A stretch of 17,629 bases of DNA from the NCBI GenBank assembly GCA_034429215.1, contig DAOUGI010000122.1, forward strand, positions 1 through 17,629, read 5' to 3'. Below the pieces are notes generated by a model. The model worked only from the letters and a program-made list of their open reading frames with translations, searched no databases and was not told where the DNA came from. A program made the position numbers and the translations under genes. Position 1 is the stretch's first letter, and every line of letters starts with the position of its first letter. Of the stretch, positions 6,243-16,382 are shown one piece after another. The DNA is from JAFGOG01 sp034429215. Its GTDB lineage: Bacteria > Chloroflexota > Anaerolineae > JAAYZQ01.

Positions 6243-6284
6243 AAAAGACAAAAGGTGCGACGCCACCCACTATGCGTCGCACCT
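6243..6284 (-). terminator. Intrinsic terminator of efp
   Basis: AGGTGCGACGC (6253-6263) and GCGTCGCACCT (6274-6284) form a perfect 11-bp stem with a 10-base loop. Read on the - strand the hairpin is followed by TTTGTCTTTT (6252-6243), a good T-run. It lies 20 bases beyond the efp stop codon. Confidence 0.92.
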
Positions 6285-6304
6285 CGAGTTAGTTGCAGCC
6301 AAGC

Positions 6305-6862
6305 CTACATGCGGGTCAGATATCGCCCATCGCGCGTATCGACGCGGATAATGTCGCCCTGGTTGATGAACAGGGGAACATCCAGCTTCATGCCGGTTTG
6401 CAGGGTTACTTCCTTGGTCGTATTGGCCGCCGTGTCACCAGCAAAGCCCGGCGGGGCTTCGATTACCTCCATGTCCACGGTGATCGGCAGCTCGATGTCT
6501 AACATCTCCCCCTCGTAGCTCATCAACTCTAGCTGCATGTTGTCGATAAGGTAGGGTTTGGCGCTTTCTATCGCGGCGCTCGGCAATGGAAACTGTTCAT
6601 ACGTCTCGATATCCATGAAATAGTCCAGATCCCCGTCGGTATACATGTACTGGACGGTCCGGTGGTCGAGGCGGATGTCCTGCACCCGGTCGCCTGAGAC
6701 AAAGGTCTTGTCCAAGGTCTTGCCGGAGCGGATGTTGCGCAGCTTTGTACGGATGACCGCATTACCCCGGCCCGGTTTGTAGTGCTGGTATTCGAGCACG
6801 CGGTATAGCTCTCCGTCAAATGTGAATGTGACGCCCTTACGAAGATCATTTACATCAATCAT
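6305..6862 (-). CDS. efp: Translation elongation factor P
   Basis: A 185-residue, full-length EF-P, which enters the ribosomal E site and relieves stalling at proline runs. The three beta-barrel domains are intact: the KOW-like N-terminal domain (about 1-63), a central OB domain, and the C-terminal OB domain (about 128-185) with the family signature GDTAANTTKEVTLQTG (142-157) and VDTRDGRYLTR. The loop that reaches the peptidyl-transferase centre reads KPGRGNAV, which puts Arg32 where Escherichia coli has the modified Lys34. The ATG at 6862 has GGGAG seven bases upstream. It has its own perfect promoter and terminator, so it is transcribed as a single gene. The next gene upstream on the same strand ends 77 bases before its start. 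Confidence 0.96.
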   Translation of the reverse strand: MIDVNDLRKGVTFTFDGELYRVLEYQHYKPGRGNAVIRTKLRNIRSGKTLDKTFVSGDRVQDIRLDHRTVQYMYTDGDLDYFMDIETYEQFPLPSAAIESAKPYLIDNMQLELMSYEGEMLDIELPITVDMEVIEAPPGFAGDTAANTTKEVTLQTGMKLDVPLFINQGDIIRVDTRDGRYLTRM

Positions 6863-6884
6863 ATCCTTACTCCCAAGTCACCAG

Positions 6885-6913
6885 ATTATAGACAGTTGGC
6901 CCATGTCTGTCAA
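6885..6913 (-). promoter_or_regulatory. Consensus sigma-70 promoter of efp
   Basis: On the - strand, TTGACA (6913-6908) and TATAAT (6890-6885) are separated by 17 bases, again a perfect consensus. The predicted start is about 6878, giving a leader of about 16 bases that just contains the GGGAG ribosome binding site. The promoter starts 27 bases beyond the stop codon of the membrane-protein gene upstream. Confidence 0.88.
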
Positions 6914-6939
6914 GTTGCAGGTTGTGGATTACAGCCGGC

Positions 6940-9642
6940 TCATTGGCCGCTTGTTGCTCCAAAGGTGATGAAAGAAAAGGCGGCGGCCAGGCGGGGTTCG
7001 GTAGCGCCCTCACCTACGACGAGGGTGACAGGCCGCATCCAATCGAGCGCCTCCAGCGCGCTGCCGGGTGGCGCACCCTTGACACCGATGATGGCGTGGC
7101 CCCAGCGGAAATGGTCGCGCAAATCGCCACTGGCGCCGATGGTGTGCAGAGCCTCTACTGCCGCTGGGCTCAACAGCCGCGAAGCCTCGTCGGCAGCGGC
7201 GACTGCGACCAGATAGCCCGCCGGCACATCGGCGAGAAATGTGGCCAGAGCCTGGCCGGCCTCCTCGTCCAGGTGCGTGTCAAAGGCTGCTACCTGCTCG
7301 ACGGCGCCGGTGATCGGGTGAATGACGGCCACGTTGTACCCTCGCTCGTTTGGCGACACATCCTGGCCGTTGACGTAGATGAGCCCCAAATCGCCCACCT
7401 CTTGGCCGGCGCTCTGCACTACCAGGTTGACCGGTGCTTCGATTCCTGTCTGGCCAATAGGCTTGCTTGAGAGGCTCGCCTGTTGGGCCGGATAGAGGCG
7501 GCCGAAGTGAAGCCACACTTCGTTCAGCCCCTGCTGCATGATGCCGGCCGGTAGGGTGAGTGTATAGTCCTGCCAGCCAGGTTCCATCTCCACTTGGCCG
7601 GCCGCCTGGCCGTTGATCTCCACGCGAAGCCGCTGCCCTTCGCCCGGCACATAGGCGCGAAAGGCCATCTCCTGGTCGACTCGATCCCCAGACGCCGGCA
7701 CGAGCAGCCGGACGGCGAGACGCTGCGCCCAGACTGTGGCTGTTGCCGTCGCCCCCCAACCCTCGGCGTAGCTCAGCCGGCCCACCGGGTCGTCGGGGGT
7801 GACGGCCCATGTCTCAGGCCAGGGCGGCAGGTCTACAGCATAGGCCCGGGTGGCTGCCTGACCCTCACCCTGCGCGCCGAGTGGACGGACCGGCAATGCC
7901 GTTTCGATGTACGATACGGCGTCTGACCCCGCCTGTGCGGGGTGGACGACGACCATGCGGATGTTGAAAAAGCGCAGCACATCAGGGGCCAGCTTCCGAT
8001 CCTCATCGATCACCGCCGGGTCTATCCGGTGGCCTGTTTCCAGGGCGATGAGGGTGTTGAGGATTGGCGCCTCGGTAAAGTACTGGAACTTGAGTGCTGG
8101 ATTGCGTGAGATGTTGCCCGCCAACAGCCGTTTGCCGTGAACGGTCTGGTAATACTGCTCGAACATGATGATCGGATCGAGCGTGCCGGTCACCCGAAAA
8201 CCGTTGCGCCAGGCCACCGGTACATCCAGCAGCGTCCAGTCACCCGGCATGTCGGCGATTGCCTGATATACCGGCGGCACGCGCATGTCGGACAGGGGCA
8301 GCGGAACCGACAGGTGCTCGAACAGCAGCAGGGCCGCCAGGAGCAGAAGAGTGGTCGGGCGGAGGAGCCGCCCAAGGGCAGCGGCGGAAGGGCGTTTCTT
8401 GCTGATCCAGGAGAGGGTAGCGGCCAGGCCAAAGCCTGCCAGCACGGCCAGGCTCAGCGCCAGCATGACGCTGTAGCGACTGGGGTAGCGATTGCCTTTG
8501 AAGAACGGCATCTGAGCCAGCAGGGCAAAGGGCAACGGCAAGCCGGTATCGTGGCCGTTAACCCGCAGCGCCGGCCCTAGGGTTAACAGCCAGAAGACCA
8601 CCGCTGACAGCAGCCAGAATTTGCTAGAGCGACGGCGCCACCCCCACACGACGCCGACAACTGCCAGCGCCAGCGTCACATAGCCCAGGTACAGGTGCTG
8701 GCCGACAGTATAGTCAAAATTGAAACGCTCGACCAGTGAGCCAAACAGAGGATGGTGCATGGTCGGGATCAGAAAGCCGAGCAGGTCGGCGGAAAAGACG
8801 TCGGCAAAGCCGCCCCCTTCCATGAGGATGTCACCTTCAGCCCGCATGTCGGGGATCATCGCTGTCAGGACGGGTATCAGCCCCAGTGCAGAGATCAATC
8901 CGGTTACTGCCAACGGGAGCACGATATGCCAGGCGTGGCGGTCTGTGACCAGCTTCCAGGCGATCCACAAGAGGGTGAACAGCACCAGGAACGAGGCAAA
9001 GATAATCTCGGCATAGGCCTGGAACAGCAAAAAGAGCGCGGCCAGGAGGGCGTAACGCCATCGCCGGGGGTGGTCTGCCATCTTGAACAGGTACAGTATG
9101 TAGAACGGGATCCACTGAGAGCTGGTAATGTCCCACTGACCGAGAGCTGCGTAGGAAAGCTTGCTGGAGGCAAAGGCGTACAGCAGGCCGGCAACAAACG
9201 CGACGCAATATGCCCCGACGTCGCCCTGCTGCTCTTTTGCTCCCCCGCTCTGCTGTTTCAGAAGGTAAAGGATAAAGAGGAAGGCGCCATAGCCGCTTAG
9301 AACAAATGAGGAGAGCAGCAAAAGATTGCTGGCCGGGATGAGACCAACTGTTGCTTGCAGGGGGATCGACAACAGCCCATTGAGCACGGTATAGGTATAA
9401 AAGGCCAGGTTGATGCCCAAAGGGTAGAACAAATAGTCACAGTCAAAAGGACTGGTCTTGAGATTAAGGAGCGCGTGCGATACCCACCATAGATTCCAGG
9501 TCAGAGGCGGATCGTCGGCCCCGTTGCCCGGCACATGGCTGCTGAAATGGGCAGCCAGGGGCCAGGTCAAGGCCAGGGCCAACAACAGGTAGGCTAGGAT
9601 GACGAGGGCGTGAACCAGCCACCCATTTCCACGTTTCTGCAA
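6940..9642 (-). CDS. GT-C-like multi-pass membrane protein with C-terminal ILEI/FAM3-type domain
   Basis: A 900-residue membrane protein. The N-terminal half (about 8-446) has roughly ten to twelve hydrophobic helices. An acidic GADDPP motif (41-46) and WNLWWVSHALLN (49-60) follow the first helix, and YPLGINLA (73-80) lies near the second; this is the layout of GT-C polyprenyl-phosphate sugar transferases and their Chloroflexota relatives. A large extracytoplasmic part follows (about 450-740, including a beta-rich domain). The last part (about 745-870) resembles the interleukin-like EMT inducer (ILEI/FAM3) domain: GYNVAVIHPITG (768-779), FDTHLDEEAG (787-796), VAAADEASRLL (823-833) and IIGVKGAPPGSALE (861-874). 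I chose TTG at 9642 because GGAGGA lies seven bases upstream and a promoter precedes it. ATG at 9708 would add 22 residues overlapping that promoter. Probable role: envelope glycan transfer, inferred. Confidence 0.78.
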   Translation of the reverse strand: MQKRGNGWLVHALVILAYLLLALALTWPLAAHFSSHVPGNGADDPPLTWNLWWVSHALLNLKTSPFDCDYLFYPLGINLAFYTYTVLNGLLSIPLQATVGLIPASNLLLLSSFVLSGYGAFLFILYLLKQQSGGAKEQQGDVGAYCVAFVAGLLYAFASSKLSYAALGQWDITSSQWIPFYILYLFKMADHPRRWRYALLAALFLLFQAYAEIIFASFLVLFTLLWIAWKLVTDRHAWHIVLPLAVTGLISALGLIPVLTAMIPDMRAEGDILMEGGGFADVFSADLLGFLIPTMHHPLFGSLVERFNFDYTVGQHLYLGYVTLALAVVGVVWGWRRRSSKFWLLSAVVFWLLTLGPALRVNGHDTGLPLPFALLAQMPFFKGNRYPSRYSVMLALSLAVLAGFGLAATLSWISKKRPSAAALGRLLRPTTLLLLAALLLFEHLSVPLPLSDMRVPPVYQAIADMPGDWTLLDVPVAWRNGFRVTGTLDPIIMFEQYYQTVHGKRLLAGNISRNPALKFQYFTEAPILNTLIALETGHRIDPAVIDEDRKLAPDVLRFFNIRMVVVHPAQAGSDAVSYIETALPVRPLGAQGEGQAATRAYAVDLPPWPETWAVTPDDPVGRLSYAEGWGATATATVWAQRLAVRLLVPASGDRVDQEMAFRAYVPGEGQRLRVEINGQAAGQVEMEPGWQDYTLTLPAGIMQQGLNEVWLHFGRLYPAQQASLSSKPIGQTGIEAPVNLVVQSAGQEVGDLGLIYVNGQDVSPNERGYNVAVIHPITGAVEQVAAFDTHLDEEAGQALATFLADVPAGYLVAVAAADEASRLLSPAAVEALHTIGASGDLRDHFRWGHAIIGVKGAPPGSALEALDWMRPVTLVVGEGATEPRLAAAFSFITFGATSGQ

Positions 9643-9661
9643 CTCTATTTCCTCCAGGCCG

Positions 9662-9690
9662 ATAATACCACGCTCGTTCCATTTTGACAA
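9662..9690 (-). promoter_or_regulatory. Promoter of the ILEI-domain membrane protein gene
   Basis: On the - strand, TTGTCA (9690-9685) and TATTAT (9667-9662) have a 17-base spacer. The predicted start, about 9655, is at the GGAGGA ribosome binding site (9655-9650), which makes the leader only about 13 bases. This promoter supports the TTG start at 9642 over the ATG at 9708. Confidence 0.65.
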
Positions 9691-9691
9691 C

Positions 9692-9720
9692 TTTACATTT
9701 CCCGCCATCTGGGATAGAAT
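9692..9720 (+). promoter_or_regulatory. folC promoter, predicted leaderless
   Basis: TTTACA (9692-9697) and TAGAAT (9715-9720) are separated by 17 bases. The -10 ends six bases before the folC ATG at 9727, so transcription should start at or next to the A of the start codon. There is no Shine-Dalgarno sequence. The -35 box is one base from the -35 box of the opposing promoter. Confidence 0.65.
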
Positions 9721-9726
9721 GGCGTC

Positions 9727-11079
9727 ATGGCTACAGAATGGACCTATCGCGATGCACTGATCTACATCTATAGCTTTACCGACTATGAAAAAAAGGTGCC
9801 GCAGGCCTATGCCCCCGAATTCTACGACCTGGCCCGCGTGCACCGGCTGCTGGCCCTGTTGGGCGACCCGCAGCGGACCTTCCAGGTAGTGCACATCGCC
9901 GGTACGAAAGGCAAGGGGTCTACAGCGGCGGTCGCCGAGTCGGTGCTGCGGGCGGCAGGCTACCGCACCGGGTTGTACACCTCGCCGCACTTGCACACCT
10001 TCCGTGAGCGGATCCGGGCCGGCGGTTCACTGATCCCCGAAGCTGACGTGGCCCGCCTGGCTGAGGCGATGCGGCCGCTGGTTGCCCAAATCGCCGGCAT
10101 TACCACCTTTGAGATCATGACCGGCCTGGCCTTGACCTGGTTTGCCGAGCAGGGTGTCGAATGGGCGGTGCTCGAGGTGGGTCTGGGCGGCCGGTTGGAT
10201 GCCACCAACGTGGTGGCGCCGGCCGTGACGGTCATCACTCCGATCAGCTACGATCATACGGCCATCCTGGGCGACACCTTGACCCAGATTGCGACCGAAA
10301 AGGCCGGGATTATCAAGCCTGGTGTGCCGGCCGTCAGCGCGCCGCAGACTTGTGAGGCGCTGGCCGCCATCGAAGCTGCCTGCCGTAACCAGGGCGCGCC
10401 GCTGACGCTGGTCGGCCGCGATTGGACCTGGCAGCCGGCCAAGGCAGACCTTGATGGGCAGTCGTTTACGCTCTACCACCAGGGCATGGTGGTGGGCGGG
10501 CGGGCGCCCCTGTGGATCCCTTTGCTCGGCGAGCACCAGTTGATGAATGCCACGACCGCGGTGGCGGCACTGTCGCTTTTGCCCGGTGTGAAACTGCGGT
10601 CAAAGGTGCTCCGCCTCGGATTGAGGGCAGTCCATTGGCCGGGGCGGCTGGAGATCCTGGGCCGCGCCCCGCTGGTGGTGGTCGACAGCGCCCACAACGG
10701 CGACTCGGCGCAGAAACTGATGGCTGCGCTGCGGGCCTATTGCCCCTCTCGGCGCCTCCACCTCGTGTTCGGCGCTTCGGCGGATCATGTTACGCCAGAG
10801 CTGCTGCGCGAGCTTTTGCCCGGCGCTTTCTGGGCAATCGCCGCCCATTCCCGCCATCCCCGGGCTGCCGAGCCGGCCTGGCTCCAGGCGCGCGCCGGGG
10901 AACTGGGCTTTCACCTGGAAGTGGGTGGCAGTGTGGCGAGCGCTTTGGATCTGGCCCTGGCCCGAGCCGGCGCCGGCGATCTGATCTGCTGCACCGGTTC
11001 GGTATTTGTGGCGGCCGAGGCGCGAGCGGCCTGGTTTGCCCGCCAGGGCTTGCCGGCGCCCCCATCTGATCCGGTCTAG
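9727..11079 (+). CDS. folC: Folylpolyglutamate synthase / dihydrofolate synthase
   Basis: A 450-residue Mur-ligase-family enzyme that adds glutamate to dihydropteroate and/or to folates using ATP, making folate coenzymes that stay in the cell. The ATP loop GTKGKGST is at residues 59-66, preceded by VVHIA. YTSPHLHTFRERI (84-96) is the FolC-specific segment. ISYDHTAILGDTLTQIATEKAGIIKPG (in two stretches, 173-199) holds the metal-binding histidine and K192, the lysine usually carbamylated. GEHQLMNATTAVAAL (268-282) follows, and the C-terminal domain carries DSAHNGD (320-326) in place of the more usual DGAHNP. The length is typical. The ATG at 9727 is the only early start and matches the leaderless promoter just upstream. 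It is divergent from the ILEI membrane protein and followed by lon with its own promoter. Confidence 0.93.
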   Translation: MATEWTYRDALIYIYSFTDYEKKVPQAYAPEFYDLARVHRLLALLGDPQRTFQVVHIAGTKGKGSTAAVAESVLRAAGYRTGLYTSPHLHTFRERIRAGGSLIPEADVARLAEAMRPLVAQIAGITTFEIMTGLALTWFAEQGVEWAVLEVGLGGRLDATNVVAPAVTVITPISYDHTAILGDTLTQIATEKAGIIKPGVPAVSAPQTCEALAAIEAACRNQGAPLTLVGRDWTWQPAKADLDGQSFTLYHQGMVVGGRAPLWIPLLGEHQLMNATTAVAALSLLPGVKLRSKVLRLGLRAVHWPGRLEILGRAPLVVVDSAHNGDSAQKLMAALRAYCPSRRLHLVFGASADHVTPELLRELLPGAFWAIAAHSRHPRAAEPAWLQARAGELGFHLEVGGSVASALDLALARAGAGDLICCTGSVFVAAEARAAWFARQGLPAPPSDPV

Positions 11080-11110
11080 AGCACAAGTTGACTTTCGGCT
11101 ATGTTGTGCT
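11080..11110. repeat. Inverted repeat spanning the lon promoter
   Basis: AGCACAA (11080-11086) and TTGTGCT (11104-11110) are perfect 7-base arms 17 bases apart. They flank the -35 box of the lon promoter and touch its -10, directly after the folC stop codon. The layout suits an operator or a small folC 3' hairpin. It does not match the CIRCE element (TTAGCACTC-N9-GAGTGCTAA). Confidence 0.45.
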
Positions 11111-11115
11111 ATATT
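11088..11115 (+). promoter_or_regulatory. Promoter of lon
   Basis: TTGACT (11088-11093) and TATATT (11110-11115) have a 16-base spacer. The predicted start is near 11122, which gives a leader of about 100 bases before the TTG start. The leader can form CCGTGG-N13-CCACGG (11118-11142). No other promoter is seen between folC and lon. Confidence 0.6.
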
Positions 11116-11224
11116 AGCCGTGGCAAGCAGAGCAGACCACGGTATATTGGCGCGTATTCTCAGAGTGATGGGCCGCAGCCATGGGCATCCCTAGTTTCTA
11201 CAGGCACTGGAGGCATTTGTTCAG

Positions 11225-13630
<2,406 letters not shown>

Positions 13631-13646
13631 GCCGCAGGAGGCAAGT

Positions 13647-15026
13647 GTGGCCCTAGTCCTCGTGATCTTGGTAGTTATTTTCCTGGCTCTGTTCTTCCTG
13701 CTGATGCGTGGTGGTGCCCCATCGTTCGGCCAGTTGATTATCTTTTTGCTTTTGGTCATTGTTGGGATTCTTTTGGTTCGCGCGTTCGCGATCCACGTTG
13801 CAGGGTGGGATCCCAACCCCCTTCGGTTTGATGTTGCCCACCGGCTGACCGGGGACACAATAATAGACCTGACGCAGTTTGTGCCCGGGCTGGACGAGGA
13901 TCCGAGGCTGATCCAACGCGTCGATACAGATGGAGAACCGAAGGACGATCCGGAGAAGGAGTGGCTGGTCTTCTATCGGTATGATGAGACTACGTCCAAA
14001 TATCGGGTAGCTGCCGGGGGACCTTTTGGAGCCGCCATCTATGACGTGAACCGCTGCCGGCCACCGGCTATTCAGTCTTACGAATTAGTCCCGCTCAGCT
14101 ACGACTATGTCGGCCAGGATTGGGTTACGGCAAAGATTGAGAACATCATCGTCTACACCAGTACCCAGTCGGGCAGCTATGACCGGCCGGAAGTGATCGT
14201 GGCGGGCCAGACACTCGGCGTAGTGACAGATCTGAATATCTTTCGGAAGGAGGGGAACGAGCCCAGTTGCTTGGATGGCCAGGCCTGGCGTGACGCACGC
14301 CAAAGGGTGGTTTGTCCATATCCGGTCGAGTATAAGGTACTCGGGTCATTCCGGGGTAATTACCTCATACAGCGCGACAAAGCGACAATCAATGTGTACG
14401 ACCGTGTTGGTTTTGAACGTAGTCAAATCGTATCGCGAAAGATGTATAGGCCTTATGAACAGACTGGCTCATACCTTGATCCGGATAACCCTACGATGCT
14501 GCTGCCCCCCGTTGAATTCGGGCTAGAGTTTGGTCCGGGCTGGCCGGACAACATATCCCAGGTCTATTACCCGGAAAAAGCAGTACTGGCTTTCTATTTG
14601 TCTTTGACCAAGGACAAGGCAGACCTGGAACGGGCCCAAGGATACCTCACGGAAGATGCCAAGAAGGCGTACAACATCAACACTGATCCATTCGGGTTGT
14701 CCACCGATTCAACCAGTGTGGCCAGGGCGCGGAAGGATCTGGCTAGGGTGCTGGTCTACCAGATCCAATACCAACCGAATGTCGCGGAGGAGCAGGTTCA
14801 CGCCGAGCGGCATGTGTCAGTGATGGTGGTCGGCGTCAACCAAAAAGGCAAAGTCGATGATCAAAATCCTTGCGTGGTCACGTGGCGGGTCATCGGCGTG
14901 CAGAACCCGAGTGCCCTGCCCTATGGCTGTGAATGGAAGCTGGACGGCTACATGTCGACTTGCGGGTCAGGCGAGCTGGGCGACAAGGATAGTGGCGGCC
15001 AGTTGGTCGGCCAGGTCACCCCTTGA
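13647..15026 (+). CDS. Membrane-anchored protein of unknown function
   Basis: A 459-residue protein I do not recognise. Two strongly hydrophobic helices (about 1-20 and 28-48) form an N-terminal hairpin anchor. The rest is soluble and probably outside the membrane. It contains six cysteines (137, 208, 223, 409, 428, 439), a region rich in beta strands and aromatic residues (about 100-310), and a C-terminal part (about 313-435) whose size and pattern resemble an NTF2-like fold, which is only a suggestion. The start is GTG at 13647, with AGGAGG five bases upstream; a longer frame from 13560 would overlap the end of lon and is rejected. Sixteen bases separate it from lon and six from the next gene, so it is probably in the lon operon and might be membrane quality control. 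Its GC content looks lower than that of both neighbours. Confidence 0.8.
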   Translation: MALVLVILVVIFLALFFLLMRGGAPSFGQLIIFLLLVIVGILLVRAFAIHVAGWDPNPLRFDVAHRLTGDTIIDLTQFVPGLDEDPRLIQRVDTDGEPKDDPEKEWLVFYRYDETTSKYRVAAGGPFGAAIYDVNRCRPPAIQSYELVPLSYDYVGQDWVTAKIENIIVYTSTQSGSYDRPEVIVAGQTLGVVTDLNIFRKEGNEPSCLDGQAWRDARQRVVCPYPVEYKVLGSFRGNYLIQRDKATINVYDRVGFERSQIVSRKMYRPYEQTGSYLDPDNPTMLLPPVEFGLEFGPGWPDNISQVYYPEKAVLAFYLSLTKDKADLERAQGYLTEDAKKAYNINTDPFGLSTDSTSVARARKDLARVLVYQIQYQPNVAEEQVHAERHVSVMVVGVNQKGKVDDQNPCVVTWRVIGVQNPSALPYGCEWKLDGYMSTCGSGELGDKDSGGQLVGQVTP

Positions 15027-15032
15027 TCTTTG

Positions 15033-16382
15033 ATGAATGAGCCCCACCATCTGCCGAGCAGTGGCGGCCAGGTTGCCCTGGATCAGGATCTGGCCACCCC
15101 CACCAGGCTGGCCGAAACCCTCATGGCCCTCGCCAACGGCGAGGGCGGAACTGTTCTCATCGACCTCGCCCCCCAGACCGACCCGGACACCTCCCTGAAC
15201 CTCGCCCTTCAAGCGGCCCTGTCGATCGACCCCCCGCTCATCATCCCCCTGCCCCAGATCGTCGAGCAGGACGGCCGCCGGGTGCTGTCCATCTCCGTGC
15301 CGCCGGGCCTGCCCCACGTCTACAGCTTCAAAGGCAAATACCTGGTCCGCGACGGCGCGCGCAACCGGCCGTTGAGCCCCACCCAGCTCCGCCGCCTCAT
15401 GATGGAGCGGGGCGCCGCCGGCTTTGAAGCCTCCGTGCCCGACGGCGCGGGCCTGGACGACATCGACTGGGAAAAGGTGGAGCAGTATGTCGCCGGCCTG
15501 CCCGGCCTGGCGGCCGCCGGTCCCCAGGAAGTGCTGCTGAAGCGTGGCTGCCTGGTCGGTGGTGGCGCCGGCCCGCGGCCCACCTGCGCCGGGCTTCTCT
15601 TGTTCGGCCGCGATCCCCAGCGCTGGGTCCGTTCCAGCGAAATCGTGGTGGCTCGCTACGCCGGCACGACCATGGACGACCGGTTCATCAAGGAAGAGAT
15701 CCGGGGCACCCTGCCGCAGCAGATCCGCCGCGCCGAAGCCTTCGTCGTCGACAACCTGCGCCGGGGCGTGCGCCTGGTCGGCCTGGAGCGCGTCGAAGAG
15801 CCCGAGTACCCGGTCAAGGCGGTGCGCGAAGCGATCGTCAACGCCGTCGCCCACCGCGACTATCAGATCCGCGGCGACGAGATCCGCCTTCTGTTGTTCA
15901 GCGACCGGATCGAGTTCTACAGCCCCGGCCGTCTGCCCGGCCACATCACCGTCGACAACCTGGTTGACGAGCGGTTCAGCCGCAACGAGGCCATCGTCCA
16001 GGTCCTGTCCGACATGGGCTTTATCGAGCGGTTGGGCTATGGCATCGACCGCATACTCCGGCTCATGGCCGATGCCAAGCTGCCCGAGCCCCGTTTCGAA
16101 GAGACCGCCGCCGGCTTTCGGGTCACCCTCTTGGGTCACGGTGCCGGCCTGTTGGGGATTGACACCAGCGGCCGGCGGTGGCGCCATCTGAATCTGAACG
16201 ACCGCCAGGAAAAGGCGCTGGCCTTCCTGGCCGAGCACGACCGCATCACCAACCGCGACTACCAGGAGCTGTGCCCCGACGTGAGCCCTGAGACGATCCG
16301 CCGTGACCTGGCCGACCTGGTCGACAAGGATCTGATCCTCAAGATCGGCGACAAACGGGCCACCTACTATATCTTCAAGTAG
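15033..16382 (+). CDS. AlbA_2/GHKL-ATPase winged-helix regulator (COG2865 type)
   Basis: A 449-residue protein of the RecG-like putative transcriptional regulator group. The N-terminal part (about 20-125) is an AlbA_2/Schlafen-type nucleic-acid-binding domain, with LMALANGEGGTVLID (30-44) and the conserved YLVRDGARNRPLSPTQLRRL segment. The middle (about 185-345) is the divergent GHKL-type ATPase seen in this group, with the N-box-like VREAIVNAVAHRDY (264-277) and the glycine-rich FYSPGRLPG (295-303). A winged helix-turn-helix closes the protein (about 387-449). Members often regulate genes beside them or belong to stress and phage-defence loci; the target here is unknown. ATG at 15033 is preferred to the TTG one codon earlier. 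No clear ribosome binding site is present, so translation is probably coupled to the gene six bases upstream. Its 3' end overlaps the recombinase stop by 8 bases. Confidence 0.85.
   Translation: MNEPHHLPSSGGQVALDQDLATPTRLAETLMALANGEGGTVLIDLAPQTDPDTSLNLALQAALSIDPPLIIPLPQIVEQDGRRVLSISVPPGLPHVYSFKGKYLVRDGARNRPLSPTQLRRLMMERGAAGFEASVPDGAGLDDIDWEKVEQYVAGLPGLAAAGPQEVLLKRGCLVGGGAGPRPTCAGLLLFGRDPQRWVRSSEIVVARYAGTTMDDRFIKEEIRGTLPQQIRRAEAFVVDNLRRGVRLVGLERVEEPEYPVKAVREAIVNAVAHRDYQIRGDEIRLLLFSDRIEFYSPGRLPGHITVDNLVDERFSRNEAIVQVLSDMGFIERLGYGIDRILRLMADAKLPEPRFEETAAGFRVTLLGHGAGLLGIDTSGRRWRHLNLNDRQEKALAFLAEHDRITNRDYQELCPDVSPETIRRDLADLVDKDLILKIGDKRATYYIFK

Noticed and set aside
6922..7470. 182-codon + strand frames at 6922-7470 and 8752-9300
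   Set aside because: Both are shadows of the ILEI membrane-protein gene and have no family resemblance.
9643..9996. Longer N-terminus for the ILEI membrane protein (start at 9996 or 9708)
   Set aside because: It runs back into folC on the opposite strand and over the gene's own predicted promoter. The TTG at 9642 has the only good ribosome binding site.
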